From Apoderus coryli (lineage: Eukaryota > Arthropoda > Insecta > Coleoptera > Attelabidae): a stretch of DNA of 64,000 bases. Positions 33,042 to 46,406 of the stretch are shown here, piece after piece. The stretch lies in NCBI GenBank assembly GCA_911728435.2, contig OU452201.1, positions 14,260,001 through 14,324,000 of the forward strand, in the 5' to 3' direction. The translations under genes and the position numbers were made by a program. The notes under the pieces are model-generated. The model was not told the origin of the DNA. It did not search any database and saw nothing but the letters and a program-made list of their open reading frames with translations. Every line of letters starts with the position of its first letter. Position 1 is the first letter of the stretch.

Positions 33042-34629
33042 ACTATAAGTAGTTTTGAAAAATAGTGATAAATACTGAATATACACTAAAATTGTCAATA
33101 TGTGCTCATATATTACCTACAGCAATATGTATTTCATTTTTCGTACCTACGTACTACTTACTTCAAGCAAAAATTTACACATCTTTGCTATCAGTAAGAT
33201 AACATCAACCAAAAACAGTTCGTTTCTTTTTGCGTAATCGTTTACGACAGATAGTGACGCCTGACCAGGTGAGATGATAATAAGCCTGTTCCAGTACTTC
33301 CAGTTTAATAAATATTGTTTAATGGTTTTTCACATTAACGGGGATTACAAATTACATTGCATAAGAACGTGGCAAAAAATTTGCTGGTGAACAACATTGT
33401 TGGCGTACATTTTTTACCTCAGAATATTTCTATAGATAATTTGGAAAATATTTTTGAGATAATTTGCTATAACTCGCCTTCTTGCGAACCCAGATAACAT
33501 TATTTTGAAGTAATTATCACTCCAAAACTCGATGGTCCGACTACATGCACGTTCATATCTAAATCTCCTGGCCAATTAACCGACCCTGAGAAAACCAACT
33601 GCATCTAACGTATCTCACCAAGATAACTATGAATTGTTAGACAAACTATGTAGGTTATCACATTATTGTCAAATTATTATCTACCAAAAGTTTTAGTCTC
33701 TATTGAGACTTAACCATGTATGCCAAGCAGCCACGTATACAATTAATACCATGAGACCCACATATTTAATCCTTCCCTGTGTCTTTAGACCAGCGTTTTA
33801 ATGTAAGCGATAAGCCAAATTATAGTTATATTATATATATTGTGGGAAATAATGAAGTAACCTAGAACCACTCAACAAGAATATACACCCCAGTATAGTG
33901 TGTATTACAATTATTATTATTGAAAACTATATCGAAATGTTATATATTTGATATATTTGACCTGTTATGTATCGCGAATAAATTGAATAGAATCAAGTGA
34001 ACATCAAACCCCAAAACTTAGTTAATGCTCCAAACAAATCTGGTCTAGTGAACCTGCTAATGACATCGATTTTGAAAAGACAGAAATTCTCGGTGAACAG
34101 CGGCACTATAAAAAAAGACTTTTGAAAGAAATGATAAATATAAAAAACATCAACATAACGTAAATAATCAAGTTGACACCCAAAATTTGAGCTCTGTTTA
34201 CGTAACTTTAATTAATAGGATCTCGCGACGAAAATAATCCATTTAATATAAATAGACCCAGTATATCAACCACGTACACCTTATATACCTAGATGGAATA
34301 TTATAAAAAAAAATAGATGTATCATTTTCTGTTCATTTAGGCCTATTGGTTTTTGGTTTATACAGTTTCACGTTTAATTAAAATTGCAAAATATATTTTG
34401 AAAATGAACCCTTTTTAATATCATTATATGTAAATGCCCTTCATAATTTAAGCCATCTATTGAGAAAAGAAACACGTGAGTATGGAGAGCCCGTAGTTTA
34501 TAGATTTATTTTATGTTCTAAAAATTTTTTTTTTACATTACCTGCCTTCATTGTTTTGTTTATGTATTTAACAATTAATTTTAAATTTTAAGTCACCCTT
34601 TATGTTTTTCTTTTTTGTTTGTATTGTAG
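33042..34629. other. non-coding stretch
   Basis: No supportable feature. Confidence 0.5.
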
Positions 34630-34666
34630 TGTCCTGAGGGTGACTAAATAATAGTCGAAAAGTCGA
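34630..34666 (+). repeat. decayed hammerhead-like relic
   Basis: CCTGAGGGT-GACTA...TAGTC-GAAA-AGTCGACAG. It keeps the stem II and GAAA layout, but CUGAUGA is replaced by CUGAGGGU. Confidence 0.4.
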
Positions 34667-37600
34667 CAGAGGGGTTACTTTGTTTCTGTAATTGACCTTA
34701 AACCAACAAACTTCAATTTGATAATCAGTTTGAGGTCACTAACACAGTAGTTAAAAAAATATGTTAAATTAACTTAGGTACTAATAATTTAAGTAATATA
34801 AGGGCAATCATATTGATCTCTATTTGATTGTTCTTATTTAGTTAAGATAATAATACATATTTCGAATGCATAATTTTATAGGCATCACCTGCTATATTTG
34901 AATGTTTGACAATATTCATAAAAATCTACTCGTATATGCTACATAGTATCCATAGGCTTAACAAAAAGTTAGTAGACGACTATTTGTGTAAAATTTGATG
35001 GACATTTTTTATCGTCGAACTGTTTATGAAAAATATGCAGTATTTTAATTAGATTCATGTTATAAACTGTTTAAAATTAAATGTTTGGATTTTGGGTATT
35101 CTTTTCTGAGTGGATCGAGTTTTGTAGTGGAGCAATTTACGGTGTATGCCGGATTTAGTGAAGTTTTGCTTGACAGTGATTTTTGATACAAATGCTACAT
35201 AAATAGTGTATACATGTAATATATAAACTTTTTATCTCAATTTTATTATGAATTATTCTGTTTTGAATTAAAGTTTAATCAGATTGTAATGGAAATTATA
35301 TAATATTCGGACTTCTATAGGATCCTGCTATTAGTATTCTGCGGGTTTTATGAGCGCAATAGCAAAAATGCCTGACTATAGAAGTTCAATTGGCTAAAAC
35401 AGAGACGTACGACTGAATTACATTTATAAACTTAATAATAATATAGGCCTTATGTTGGATAGCACTGGTGTTAAAGAATACTTCCAGATAAAAAAAAACC
35501 AATACTTTAGTACACTCTCCAATACACTTAGTAGGTTATCAGATCATATCGTAGCTTTGCCATTTTTAAAGTATAAATACATTACAAAATTATAAAAGTG
35601 AAACAATCACTTATAGCCCGATGGTCTATTGTGTTCCGCTGTCGTGAGTTATTTGAACTGTGTCAAGTTACAGCTCTCCATCAAGTTCTAGAGCTCTGAT
35701 GAACTCCAGTAGCTAGCCTGTTACTACGTGATAGGGAGCATCTTCCTCCTCCCTACAGAATCCGACCCTGTTTAGTTTCATAAGTTCAATTATTTAATTA
35801 AACTGTATCGTCTTCTATAAAGACATAACGTGTAGCTTAATTAATAAATAATTAATAACTCACGAACCAACCATTAGTAAAGATGGCAAATACATGCACT
35901 ATACAAGGAAACAATATAAAAAAAAGACAGTTTGGTCGCTAGCAGACTAAGAGACCCATAAAAACGTGTATTAAATGTGGCCATGCGAATAGACAACCAG
36001 GACAGATAAGAAAATAATGAAAAAATTTAATGCAACTGACACTGATATATTAGACGTGTTAAGTTGGACGGCACAGCGGCTTTACGATAATCCAGAGTCG
36101 CGGCTTCATTGAAACAATTTTGTGAAAATGTGATTAGCTTTATCCAGACGTGGGTAGATTTTTGTTGTGTATCGTTCATGTATGTGGGTTTAGAAAGTTT
36201 TAGTTTTACAAATCGAAATTGATGAGTAGTATTTAACTTTTTTTTTCTCAATGTGTTAACTATTATTTCATTAGCTTTAGTCTTTTTTTGTTTTGTTTTA
36301 TTGGCTTCTTGTCATGTATTTGACATATAGCCAGCGTAAGTATGGACCTACAGCTTAGCGTGGAATCCGAACCGCGGTCACCAACTGCCAGCCGCCAGCA
36401 ACCCCGACTATGTAGTCCATAAATACTTGGCATAGGCAAGAAGTACTTCATTAATATTATTTAAGAGGATAAATAAAACTCTTACTCTAAAAAATATCTT
36501 CAGTGCAGTTTTATTACTTGAATTAATTAAAACTACACAACCATAAATGTGTGCATCAGCAGTTTATTTCTTAATACTTACAATAATTATGAAATTATAT
36601 TATACTGGGTGGGCAATATTATAGGAAAACTATTTAGAATTTTGTATTTTGTTCAACGACAGGTTTGTTCTTACAAGCGTCCGAAACCGTCAGGTTTCTG
36701 TGCAGTAGATCTTCCGCGAGTTTACAGAGAGTTTTCTGAATATTTTCAAACTATCTGTTCACTGTTGCCTAATCTGTCCAAAATACAGTAGGCAAGAACT
36801 TTATTTTTTTAGCAAAAAAAATTAGAAAATTGAAAATGAAGAAAATTGATTGAATATCTATTATATAAATACTAATTTAATTTACCTACCTTAATTCTAA
36901 TTTATTAGATTTCTATCTATAATAATATATTGATTTTATTTTGTTAAAGATTCAAAATATCAACTTTTACTTATATCCCAGAATATTGGAATACCCATTT
37001 TCACAAATACGGAATCTGTTATTAAGTTTTATTTTAATCATTATTTGACAATATGTGTTTTATGTTAGATAAGGTGAGAAAAAAGCAGCTCTAAATGTAT
37101 CCAAACTGACCGGGCATTATCAGTCGTTCAATTAGCTGTCGAGATTAGACCACCACTAAACGAATTTAGTACAAAGATTTGTACGCTGAACTTAGTTTAA
37201 GATTGAAAGTAGTTGATGGAGGTCGGCATAACTGGTACTAATTGTTTTAATTTTGATCATGTCAAGAAAAACTAATTTTAAAAAAGATAACTTTGGTGTC
37301 CAATAATAATATATTTGGCCAGTTATTTTTGTTTTGAGAAACCTGTTAGACATTATATCAAATTTTACCTAAAATAATACACTCTCTACATTGTACTATA
37401 AGACCTTTACTTTTAAATGGAATGTGCTTGTTTAGTTTACCTATTTTAATAATAATAAATCGACTTTATTTAAACACAAATAATTCCATGTTATTACAAA
37501 TAAACAATTAAACAACAATCAGGCGAAGTTTTTGGGGGTTTATCAATGGGTCGTAGGTGTGTAAATTTTAGTCCAAATATTAATATAATGAAAGCTGCAA

Positions 37601-40600
37601 GCTAATAGTTGATTTCAGATTAGCTTTTCTTTTCTAATAAATATATGCATTCTTGTTTTGATGTCATTTTTACACATACATATAATGATTATTGGCTATG
37701 ACATAGTAGACTGTTTTTAGACATTAAATTAGTTCCACTAATTAATGGAAATGGATCGGCTACAAGCACGCAGAACATTAATATCAATTAGTCAACTACA
37801 TGTTTGCACTAAGTGTAATGAAAATAGACAGCTAAACGATTGCCTACTGTATACATATCGTTTATGTTATGCAAACATAGTATACTATTTTTAAAGGTAA
37901 GTACCTAGTTTATTACATTCACCAATAAAATATTTTGGGATGATAGAAAATTTAATAAAAATATTATTCTAGAAGAATTTACGCCGGTGCTTCTCAACTT
38001 GTTGGTTGAACCGTAATCGTAGTAAATATTTATTCATATCCATAGGTGAGCTATATAGAGCTTGTCTGTGCCATATCAACTAAAATTGTTTCTATATAAC
38101 ACAGCATCGTCGTTAAGTACTTAATTGAATTAATTTATGAGAAATTAAACGGACATGTAAACAAATTTTTAGTATTTCGTGACTAAATTAGCACATAAAT
38201 AATCCAGAGTATTTTAATTAAGTTTCATTTAACTTTTCTATGAAAAGAATAAATCGTTTTTTTTTTCTATTTTACTGAACGTATTATTATTCTAACTTAA
38301 TTTCTTGTGGCAATGCATTGAGAAGCTTGATTTCTAGATTGCTGACAACACAGACAGGATTTTTCACGCTTGGTGATATTTTCTAATCTCTTTAAACAAT
38401 AAATGTTTGGTAGCATAATTTCTTGGGATATTGCATACTATCTTAATTGTATTTTGTAATATAAATATAAATATAGTTCATGGGAAAATAAACGAATATA
38501 ATAAATAAATTTTAGTGAAAAGTTTGAGTTTTTGGACTTTCGCAAACGTGTCAACTTTGTAAAAGCGGCGTATATCGTCTGATTCTAAATTCTAAGGTTA
38601 TATCGATTCTTACTAGCTAAAGTAGAAAATTTTTAGATATTCTAGTTTTTCTAATTATTACATAAAATTAAAGGGTGATTCGTACAACAAATAATCTATT
38701 CGGTAAGTATGAGGCACAGTAATGGAAACTTATAGTTTAAGGAAAACATAAAATAGAGGCGAGTGTGAGATCTGTAGTTAAATTTATTAATTCTCTTTGT
38801 TACATTGCCGCTCTATTGAATGAAATTTTGTCTCCAATAACATCTATTTGATGGCAGTGCTATCACAAATTCTGCTAGACCTCTTTGGGGCAGTTTAATT
38901 ATGAACTCCTTGGATCAGAATACAGATATAATATTTAATCGGAAGGAGTAGTTCATTATTAAAGAGAAGTGATAATTTATATCTTCAAATGAGAGTAGTA
39001 CTCCACCAATATCTGTTTACAATGTAAATGATGTAGTTTTTTTAAATACTAAGCATGTTTTAAATACTAAACACGTTTTATGTTGTGTTTTACATCAATC
39101 TGCTTTAGTTATATGTTAGAAATAACAATGAATTACTAAATTAATCCTATTTACCTACTAGGTAAGAAATATGACAATAATACATAAAATCCAATTGTAT
39201 ATTTATATATATATATATATGAATTTTTTGGAGCATACGTCTTTTGATTTATAAATAAATGCCGGTCCTCGTCGCTGATGGATTACTTCAAAAAATATAT
39301 ATATTATATTAGGAACATCTAAAGAACTAACTAAACTGACTGATAAATTACTGTGCTAATTCCGAACAACTTTAAATCATAAAAAAATAGAGCCAGAAAT
39401 GCTGGAATAATACAGATACACATTTAACACAAAGCGAAGTGAGAAAGTCAACGAGACAATATATAACGACCGCTGTTATAATTAAATAATACCAGTGGGT
39501 AACAAAATAACTTTTGTAATTTATTTTTCGACAAAACTTTTCATTTGTATTAGTTGATGTGCATTCAGTATGTCTACATTTTTCGACAAATGTTTATAGT
39601 GAAATGCATTCGATTTATCTCTGTCAAATAATTTTGTTATATGTGGCGATCTATCATTCAATTTTTTGTTTTATTGGAAACTTTGTTCATTGTAAAATGT
39701 AATAGCACTCATAATATGAAATCAAATTTCACCAGCCAGTTGGTATTTTTGTTAGTTGAATTTTAGGTATTATTTTACGTTTACATAAAAAGGGCTATTA
39801 TTTTACCTAACACTTTTATGGCATATCGGACAAAAATTACACAACATACAAATGTATAATTCGGCATTAAGATCGAGGACCCAACGCTTGGAGATCACAC
39901 TCATAATGATACCCTATTATACGAATTATATTGGTAGCAGGATAATATTTGGTCTCCTGCTGACGTTTTAATGTTCTCTATAACTTTTAATTTCCTCCTG
40001 TTTGTGTGTTTTGTACCTTTACCGCTGACATTACACCTATACATTTGATATACCGATTTGTCTGCGGTGAGATGTGTGTATGTATTTACATGTCTCCCCT
40101 GGTGGACGTCTCACTATGAATAATGGATGATCGATATTTTTGGTTGATTATGGTATCTTAAGGCAAGCTTCAGTCTCATTGTGTTGCAATTTAATTGGGA
40201 CACTGCTATTTTAAACAAGACTCTCTCTTTAAATAAAACCAGTGATACCAAATGCCAAATGTTTAAACATTATTTCTACTTTAAATAATTTATTGACACA
40301 AATTTTTTTTGTTGTTTTTAGAATCTCTGATATTTTATAGAAAAAAGACAAGGAATTACATAAACAACACAACTTTCGGAGAATTTAACTAAGTATGAAT
40401 GAATGAATATGAGTAGACGTCGTTTTATTCATAGAATTACAAGAATTATTAAATATCAAGTTAAATTAAATAAACAACATTCATAAACGTTTTTGTTTTT
40501 GAGAACTCTATATGAAAAGCTTTAAAAACCTATTCGCTTTATTTATGTAAATCATCCGCAAAATTGTACACAAATACATTTCTATTTATTTAACAAAATA

Positions 40601-41771
40601 GAAGCTATGGACAGAGGAACACATAACGTCGAGACAAAGAGATTTTAGTTGGTCTAACCCCATTCATTTTGTCAGGCATAGTAAATTGAGTGCGGTCTTA
40701 TTCGGAAAACGTTTTACATTACCTTGGAAATGTGCAGAGATTACTTACGAATCCTAACGAGGAAACATAGGCAAGAGGCACACTGATTTACAGATAATTG
40801 TATTATCTTATAATCTTGGTGTGAAAAAAATAGAAAATAAATCCAATAAAAACATAAGATTAAATAAAGTAACCGATTTAAATAATTATGTACAGAAAAA
40901 ACTGAAACTATTATGCAATATTCTAAAAACAATGAAGTAGTCAGGTTTTATAGTAAAAGGCCGGTATAGCAGTCTTAACCATGCTTACTTCTTCAAATTA
41001 ATAGCTATCTTTCATTAACATAACTAAACGTACCTCCCTAGAAGGAATTACTGGTATAGCATGTGTCCCTAATCGAGGTGTTTCAGGGTTTTCTGAAAAA
41101 ATCTGTTATAAAAATATCAGCGGAGGACACTTTTAATTGGGCGGCGCTATATTTGTGGTTATAAGTTGCGGAAATACCGCGAGCCGTAGGCGTATCGTGC
41201 AAGCTTGGAGAGACCAGCTAATCACTAATTGTCAGTATGTGGAGAGCATTGTTGCTTTCTTTATGTCTAATTTTCTTTATATGACACTGCAATGATGTTG
41301 GATTTCTAACTTGAAAATATAAATAAAATCAGAATATATACACAAAGAGACACTAACAAAGAATTAGGTTTGTATCATTATTTATTTCCTGTTTACAAAA
41401 TCTTAAAAGTTAATTTCAGCACACTGTTCTTTTGCATAAATTTTGTATACCTATTTATGAGCTGAAGCAGCTAAATACCATTATGGACAGACATGATAGA
41501 TGTTTGGATCAATACCATTGAGTTCTAATCTTTCAATGAAAGAGAAAAGAAGGTACTCTTATATTTTTGTGTATTATTATAAATGAATTACCTTGTTGAT
41601 GATGGATGATCATATTATATTTAATGTGTCCAATGACAGCAAAATGTGGCTGCAGATGTCTACCTTATCCGATATTTAAGTCAATATACAAAATGTTAGC
41701 ATTTAAACTACATATTCGAAAACTTTGTTCCGGTAACTTTATAATAGTGAAATCCAACTGCAAGTTTTAGC
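34667..41771. other. non-coding stretch with two partial hammerhead-unit tails
   Basis: No gene is supportable. TTTTTTGGAGCATACGTCTT (39222-39241) and GTAGACGTCGTTTTATTC (40414-40431) match the GTGGA-box tail of the hammerhead units without their ribozyme. A GC-richer block at 36330-36415 has a B-box-like GGTTCGGATTCC on the minus strand and might be a SINE relic. (TA)n at about 39205-39220. Confidence 0.45.
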
Positions 41772-42088
41772 CAAAAATGCCTTTCGGCGAATTCCGCTTA
41801 TTCCACAAAATATTCCGTTTTTGAATCTCCGCAATCAGAACTTCCATCATGTGAGATTAACGATAACTGCGGCTGGAATCAAACAATTTTGTTCTTAAAA
41901 CACTGCGTGCAATACCTACTGCAACGCATAATCGTGACAACCGCAGAAATCTATTTACCAGTAAAACATTATTTCTGTACATCTTATTCAATGCAACATA
42001 ATACGGTCCTTACCTGATAGAAGGATTGCGGAGATTCAAAAACGGAATGTTTTGTGGCATAAGCGGAATTCGCCGAAAGGCATTTTTG
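41772..42088. mobile_element. foldback MITE
   Basis: 65-bp arms 41772-41836 and 42024-42088 are inverted copies with two or three mismatches, sharing CAAAAATGCCTTTCGGCGAA, TTCCGCTTAT and CCGTTTTTGAATCTCCGCAA. The interior of about 190 bp is non-coding. No transposase or certain target duplication is visible. Confidence 0.8.
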
Positions 42089-42666
42089 TCTACTCGCAAC
42101 TGTGGATATACAGATGATGAAATTCTCCGAAATTTAATCTGTTTCTGTATGTATGTGTTGCATCCTTCTTTGTGGTTGTCTTAAAATTTCAAATTTTGCC
42201 TAAACATTATCGATTACTAGTATCATAGATAAACAAACATTATCTATGGTAATGTTGTACGTTCAATTTCTATGGCAGCCATGGTCCACAAATAAAAAAA
42301 TTGATAACTTGTTGCGAACGCTTCGCAATTCAGAAATGTTTATCGTCTCAATCACAATTGCCACATCCGTTTTGCTATGCGTGGAGTTTCCGCAAAACAC
42401 GCACCGTATCGTTTTTACCTAGGACATAGCGTTATAATTTTGTTTCTATATCCTTCTTTTGCCACTATATATATTGTTAGAATATATTAAAATTAATTAT
42501 GAAACATAACACTTATTCAACGATTAACATTTAATCATATTATCTTAATATTCACATGGAACGAAAATACAAATAAAAGCGGCCTATTAACCCGAGCACA
42601 GAGAATATTCGAGTGTAGACGCATTTTTCTATCCCATTGGTCTCGGTTTCTTACGGAAGCGCTGAA
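42089..42666. other. non-coding stretch
   Basis: No supportable feature. Confidence 0.5.
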
Positions 42667-42916
42667 GGCTCAAAGCATTTTTTTTTATGTCAAACGTTTG
42701 AGAGAAAAAGTCAAACGTTTGAGAAAAAATGTTAAACATCAGCGCTCAATTGTAAGTAGTTTAGTCGTAATTCAATGGTCCTTGAATTTTGTTATTATTT
42801 GAGAAACAGTTTATCTTTCATCAAGGCGACTGTTAACTAACTCATTCAGACTTTCCTGAGTGGTTTTGCTTGACTTCTTTCTCAAATGTTTCACATAAAA
42901 GAAAATGCTTTGAGCC
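42667..42916. mobile_element. 250-bp foldback MITE
   Basis: GGCTCAAAGCATTT at 42667 and its inverse AAATGCTTTGAGCC ending at 42916 bound imperfect arms of about 50 bp. The left arm contains two copies of the 12-bp palindrome TCAAACGTTTGA, one unit apart. Confidence 0.75.
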
Positions 42917-44960
42917 AATATTAAAATATTTTTACAAATTAGATAAGTAATGCTTTCCACACGATTTATTAAAAAATATTTGAAAAATTAATAGGACATC
43001 AGGTTTTCCTTAAATTAAATTTGGATCATTTTTTTTGCATTATGTTTAGATTGTACATCATTAATAGATATAATAATTTCTTGAAGTAATCCATATCAGA
43101 GAGGACTTATAAGTTGGGAATGTGTTCATTAAAGAACTACTAAAAGACAAACGATCTAAATAAATGCGAAGCAGGAAATACATACATATCCCTTCCATTC
43201 CCACTACTACCATCGTATTGGTTAAATTCGAAACTAATAAAGCTTTACTGTCTCTTGTTTTGGTTAGCAAACAACTAAAAACCAAATTAAATAAAGATGT
43301 AACCATATATGAGATAAACTTAAAGACTAATAACAATGGTAGTAGAAATTTGCGATAGTTTTAAAATTGAATTTTCAATACTGTGCACTGTGCTCTAGAG
43401 GACTGATTTTCCCAGTACGATATAAAGTTTCTGTTATAATAAAACTTGTTTGTTAGCAGATAAGAACTAAATATTACTATTTGAAAGTAACCTAGGGATG
43501 AGATATATCGCTGAACAAAGGTTTAGCTGAAAGCTAAGAAGTAAATAATGTTTGCTTTTGTTTTATCCTGCAACACATATTGTTGTGTTTTGTTCACCAT
43601 ATGTAATGGCTATTATAGGACTTGACTTGACAAAAATAAAAAATTATCGCAAATAACCAATAATAATTGTAAAATTTTATTAACCTAGATTGATATGGTC
43701 TCTATTTTTTTTCTAACAGTGGAAAGAATAACAATATAATTAAAATAGGCAACAAGGACCCTTGTGAAATGAAATAAAAATATTAAAAAAAATATTCCAC
43801 GTGGAGTCCTACTAGAGACACACTGAGCGTGGAAAATACGCCTGGCGTTATTCCTGCAAATGCTAAGGCTACTAGTTTGGTAGTAGCAGTATAGGCAGGC
43901 AAAGGAATAACGTCTATATTCAAGCACGACAGTAGCAGTGAATCGATATAGTGTATTCAGAAAATATTGTCATTTTTCAAATTCTGATATAACTAAGTAT
44001 ATTCCGATCTTCTAATTTAGATAAGGTTCCGTCATATCTTAAATGATTCCGTAATAACAATGGCGCTACAACCACTTTTAACATTAAGACAATGGAAACT
44101 ATAATTTAGAAGAATATAATACCTAACAGATATTTGTTATCCTCTCTTTACCAATTCCTGTCCATCCTTCCCTTTCAGGAAAATTCCACACACGACTATC
44201 ATTTGTTAAAATGTGAGATACTTTTTGTCATGTCTGTGACACTGGGTCGCCGGGTTTTGCATACAAAGTCAATGAATATGTTCGTTGTCTACTTCGGTAG
44301 ACCCACTTTTCTTACTTTCTCTTCCCTTTTTCTTGTGCTTGTATATTATACTTTTTCTTTTAGGAGCCAAACACACCTAGTCATAAAAATCGCCTCGACG
44401 TGGGGATAAAAATGATTTATTGGTTGCTTGAAAACAGTGAAAGAAAGTGCGGCTTTAAAATACATATTTTCTAAAGAGAGGCTTGCAGTTGACATATTAT
44501 ATAATTTCTAATATCCATTATAAATTCTGTTATAATCAGAGAACTAATATTACGACTGGTATTGAACTGCAAACACAAGTTTTCTAAATAAACCATTATT
44601 TATTATCCTGGCCCACTTGAAATTGTCCACCAGGAATATTTCATATTTTTTTTTAAACCCCTGGTACAGGTCGATTATATCCAAGGGGCATTTCTTTATC
44701 TAGATTGACTGATATAACATAACCCTCTACAAATTTCTTAAATGGTATGGTCAAGAGGCATATTTATTTAAAGGTAAATCAATTATTCTCTTTGCAAACA
44801 TACTAAATATTTCCTGTTCTATATTGAAATTAATATACAAAAAAAAAATTGAAAAGGATAATATAATAACACACCTTCCGTAGAATTAAATCTATCTATC
44901 TTTCTACCTTCGAAACGCGTAAATACTTGAAAATCATGACTAGGCCCAGAGAATGACGTG
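42917..44960. other. non-coding stretch
   Basis: No supportable gene. A polypyrimidine-CAG acceptor-like site at about 44178 precedes an unremarkable ORF; not called as an exon. Confidence 0.45.
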
Positions 44961-45270
44961 GTTTTTAACAGGGTCGTGCTCCACCATATTATGCAGAGCA
45001 GTGAGTTTTTGAATCAGCAATTTTCAGAACACTGGATTGGTATAAGAAGATTCAGTGGCCGCCTAGATCAGCAGATTTAACACCATTAGACTTTTTTGTG
45101 GGGTTTTTCAAAAAGTGTATTTATAAAACTAAATCTACCTTTCTAGAAGACCTTTGCCACTGAATAGTGTTAGCAAGTAAACCCCGAAATTCTTCAGAAT
45201 TTTCAGGAAAAAGTTAAAAACGCGATGTGGAAAACTTATTTTTGTCGATTAGTCAATATAACTGGTACCC
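44961..45270 (+). pseudogene. mariner/IS630-superfamily transposase relic
   Basis: Reading with in-frame stops gives GRAPPYYAEQ, then WYKKIQWPPRSADLTPLDFF and GFFKKCIYKTKSTFLEDL. This matches the insect mariner-like pattern FQQDGAPPHYA...W..WPPRSPDLTPLDFFLWG.LK..VY. Asp of the catalytic QQDGA is Arg (QGRA), and a TGA follows AEQ. It is dead. It lies directly upstream of the LINE. Confidence 0.85.
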
Positions 45271-45467
45271 AATGTTAGGTTAGTCGTGCCTAACGTAATA
45301 TTTCTATAGACTTCCGATTTTGTGTTGTAAGCTACATATATATATCAAAAGAATTGCATCTTCATCATCTGCATCATCATGTGATATAGGTACCTGTGTG
45401 ATAAAGTGAATTTCAATTTTTACTTCTATTTTCACGTACTGAAACAGGACCGGTTTGGCGAATTTAA

Positions 45468-46406
45468 ATGTTGTGCAAAGTGTGTAATTCCGCTATTCAG
45501 AGAAATTCCCCATCAATAAAATGTTCTACGTGCCACGATTGGCTTCATAAGAAATGTTGTGGTCTTTCGAACGAGGAGTTCTCACGAGTTGAACTAAATA
45601 TCAAAAAGAATAAACAGCGATGGCATTGCCATATTTGCTCTGCTAATTCCTCTGTTATGGGTGTGGATGATGATTTGACCATGCCAGAGGAAGGTGATTC
45701 AATTGACATAAAAAAGATAGAGGGATTGTTTAACAAATATTTTTCACCATTTCGACATGAATTGGATATGCGTTATAATGCTATTCAAGAGAAGCTGGAC
45801 ATGCTGGTGGCCGAAAATGTCAGCTTGAAGGAAGAGAATCGTTTATTGCATTCCAAATTAGATAAACTCCAGACGCAGGTTGATGGCATGGAAAATAAAG
45901 CCAGGGATTTGCCAATTGCGAGCTTTAATGATGTTGTTAAAGAAATGGATGAACGTCAAAAGAGACAGCAAAACATAATGGTGTTTGGTCTTGCTGAATC
46001 TGAATCTGATGACTTGGATGAAAGAAAACAGCATGACTCTGTGGTGGTGAATGATATGATTGGTTTGGTGTCTTCCGGTTCATCTGACGCTGTTACCTGT
46101 GTAAAAACACTACGAGTGGGCCGCGTGGTTGGTGCTGGGCCCCGCCCGTTGAAAGTCATTTTGTCTTCTGCTGCTGACGCCAATGTTGTTATACGTGGAT
46201 GGCGCAAAATTAGAAGTAATGTAACGTTTGGGAGGGTTATTGTTGCTCCTGATCGTACGAAGAATCAGGCAGAGGAGTATCGCAGACTGAAACAGGAACT
46301 TGGCGAGAGAACTGCACGAGGTGAGAGCAACTTAAAAATTAAATACTTCAGTGGTAAGCCCAAAATTGTGTCTCTGGTTTTAAACCGCCAACGCCCAACA
46401 GTTTAA
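45468..46406 (+). CDS. LINE ORF1: PHD finger, coiled coil and RNA-binding domain
   Basis: 312 aa from ATG 45468. Residues 3-57 carry a C4HC3 zinc finger: C3xxC6, C19xxC22, H27xxC30, C54xxC57, with the PHD-typical Trp52 before the last Cys pair. Residues about 98-145 are a leucine-rich coiled coil (EKLDMLVAENVSLKEENRLL), likely for trimer or dimer formation. Residues about 165-312 contain QNIMVFGLAE, TLRVGRVVGAGPRPLKVIL and a basic RRLKQELGERTARGE tail, the RRM-like region of CR1/Jockey ORF1 proteins. It should act as a nucleic-acid chaperone bound to LINE RNA; the PHD finger could read histone tails. Its 3' end overlaps ORF2 by 49 nt. Confidence 0.88.
   Translation: MLCKVCNSAIQRNSPSIKCSTCHDWLHKKCCGLSNEEFSRVELNIKKNKQRWHCHICSANSSVMGVDDDLTMPEEGDSIDIKKIEGLFNKYFSPFRHELDMRYNAIQEKLDMLVAENVSLKEENRLLHSKLDKLQTQVDGMENKARDLPIASFNDVVKEMDERQKRQQNIMVFGLAESESDDLDERKQHDSVVVNDMIGLVSSGSSDAVTCVKTLRVGRVVGAGPRPLKVILSSAADANVVIRGWRKIRSNVTFGRVIVAPDRTKNQAEEYRRLKQELGERTARGESNLKIKYFSGKPKIVSLVLNRQRPTV

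Noticed and set aside
35690..35720. CTGATGAACTCC as a hammerhead core
   Set aside because: No GAAA partner and no stem I.
36263..36451. Minus ORF and B-box-like GGTTCGGATTCC as a tRNA/SINE gene
   Set aside because: No convincing cloverleaf or terminator; noted only as a possible relic.
44134..44409. 91-codon ORF after a polypyrimidine-CAG
   Set aside because: No donor or domain; acceptor-like sites are common by chance.
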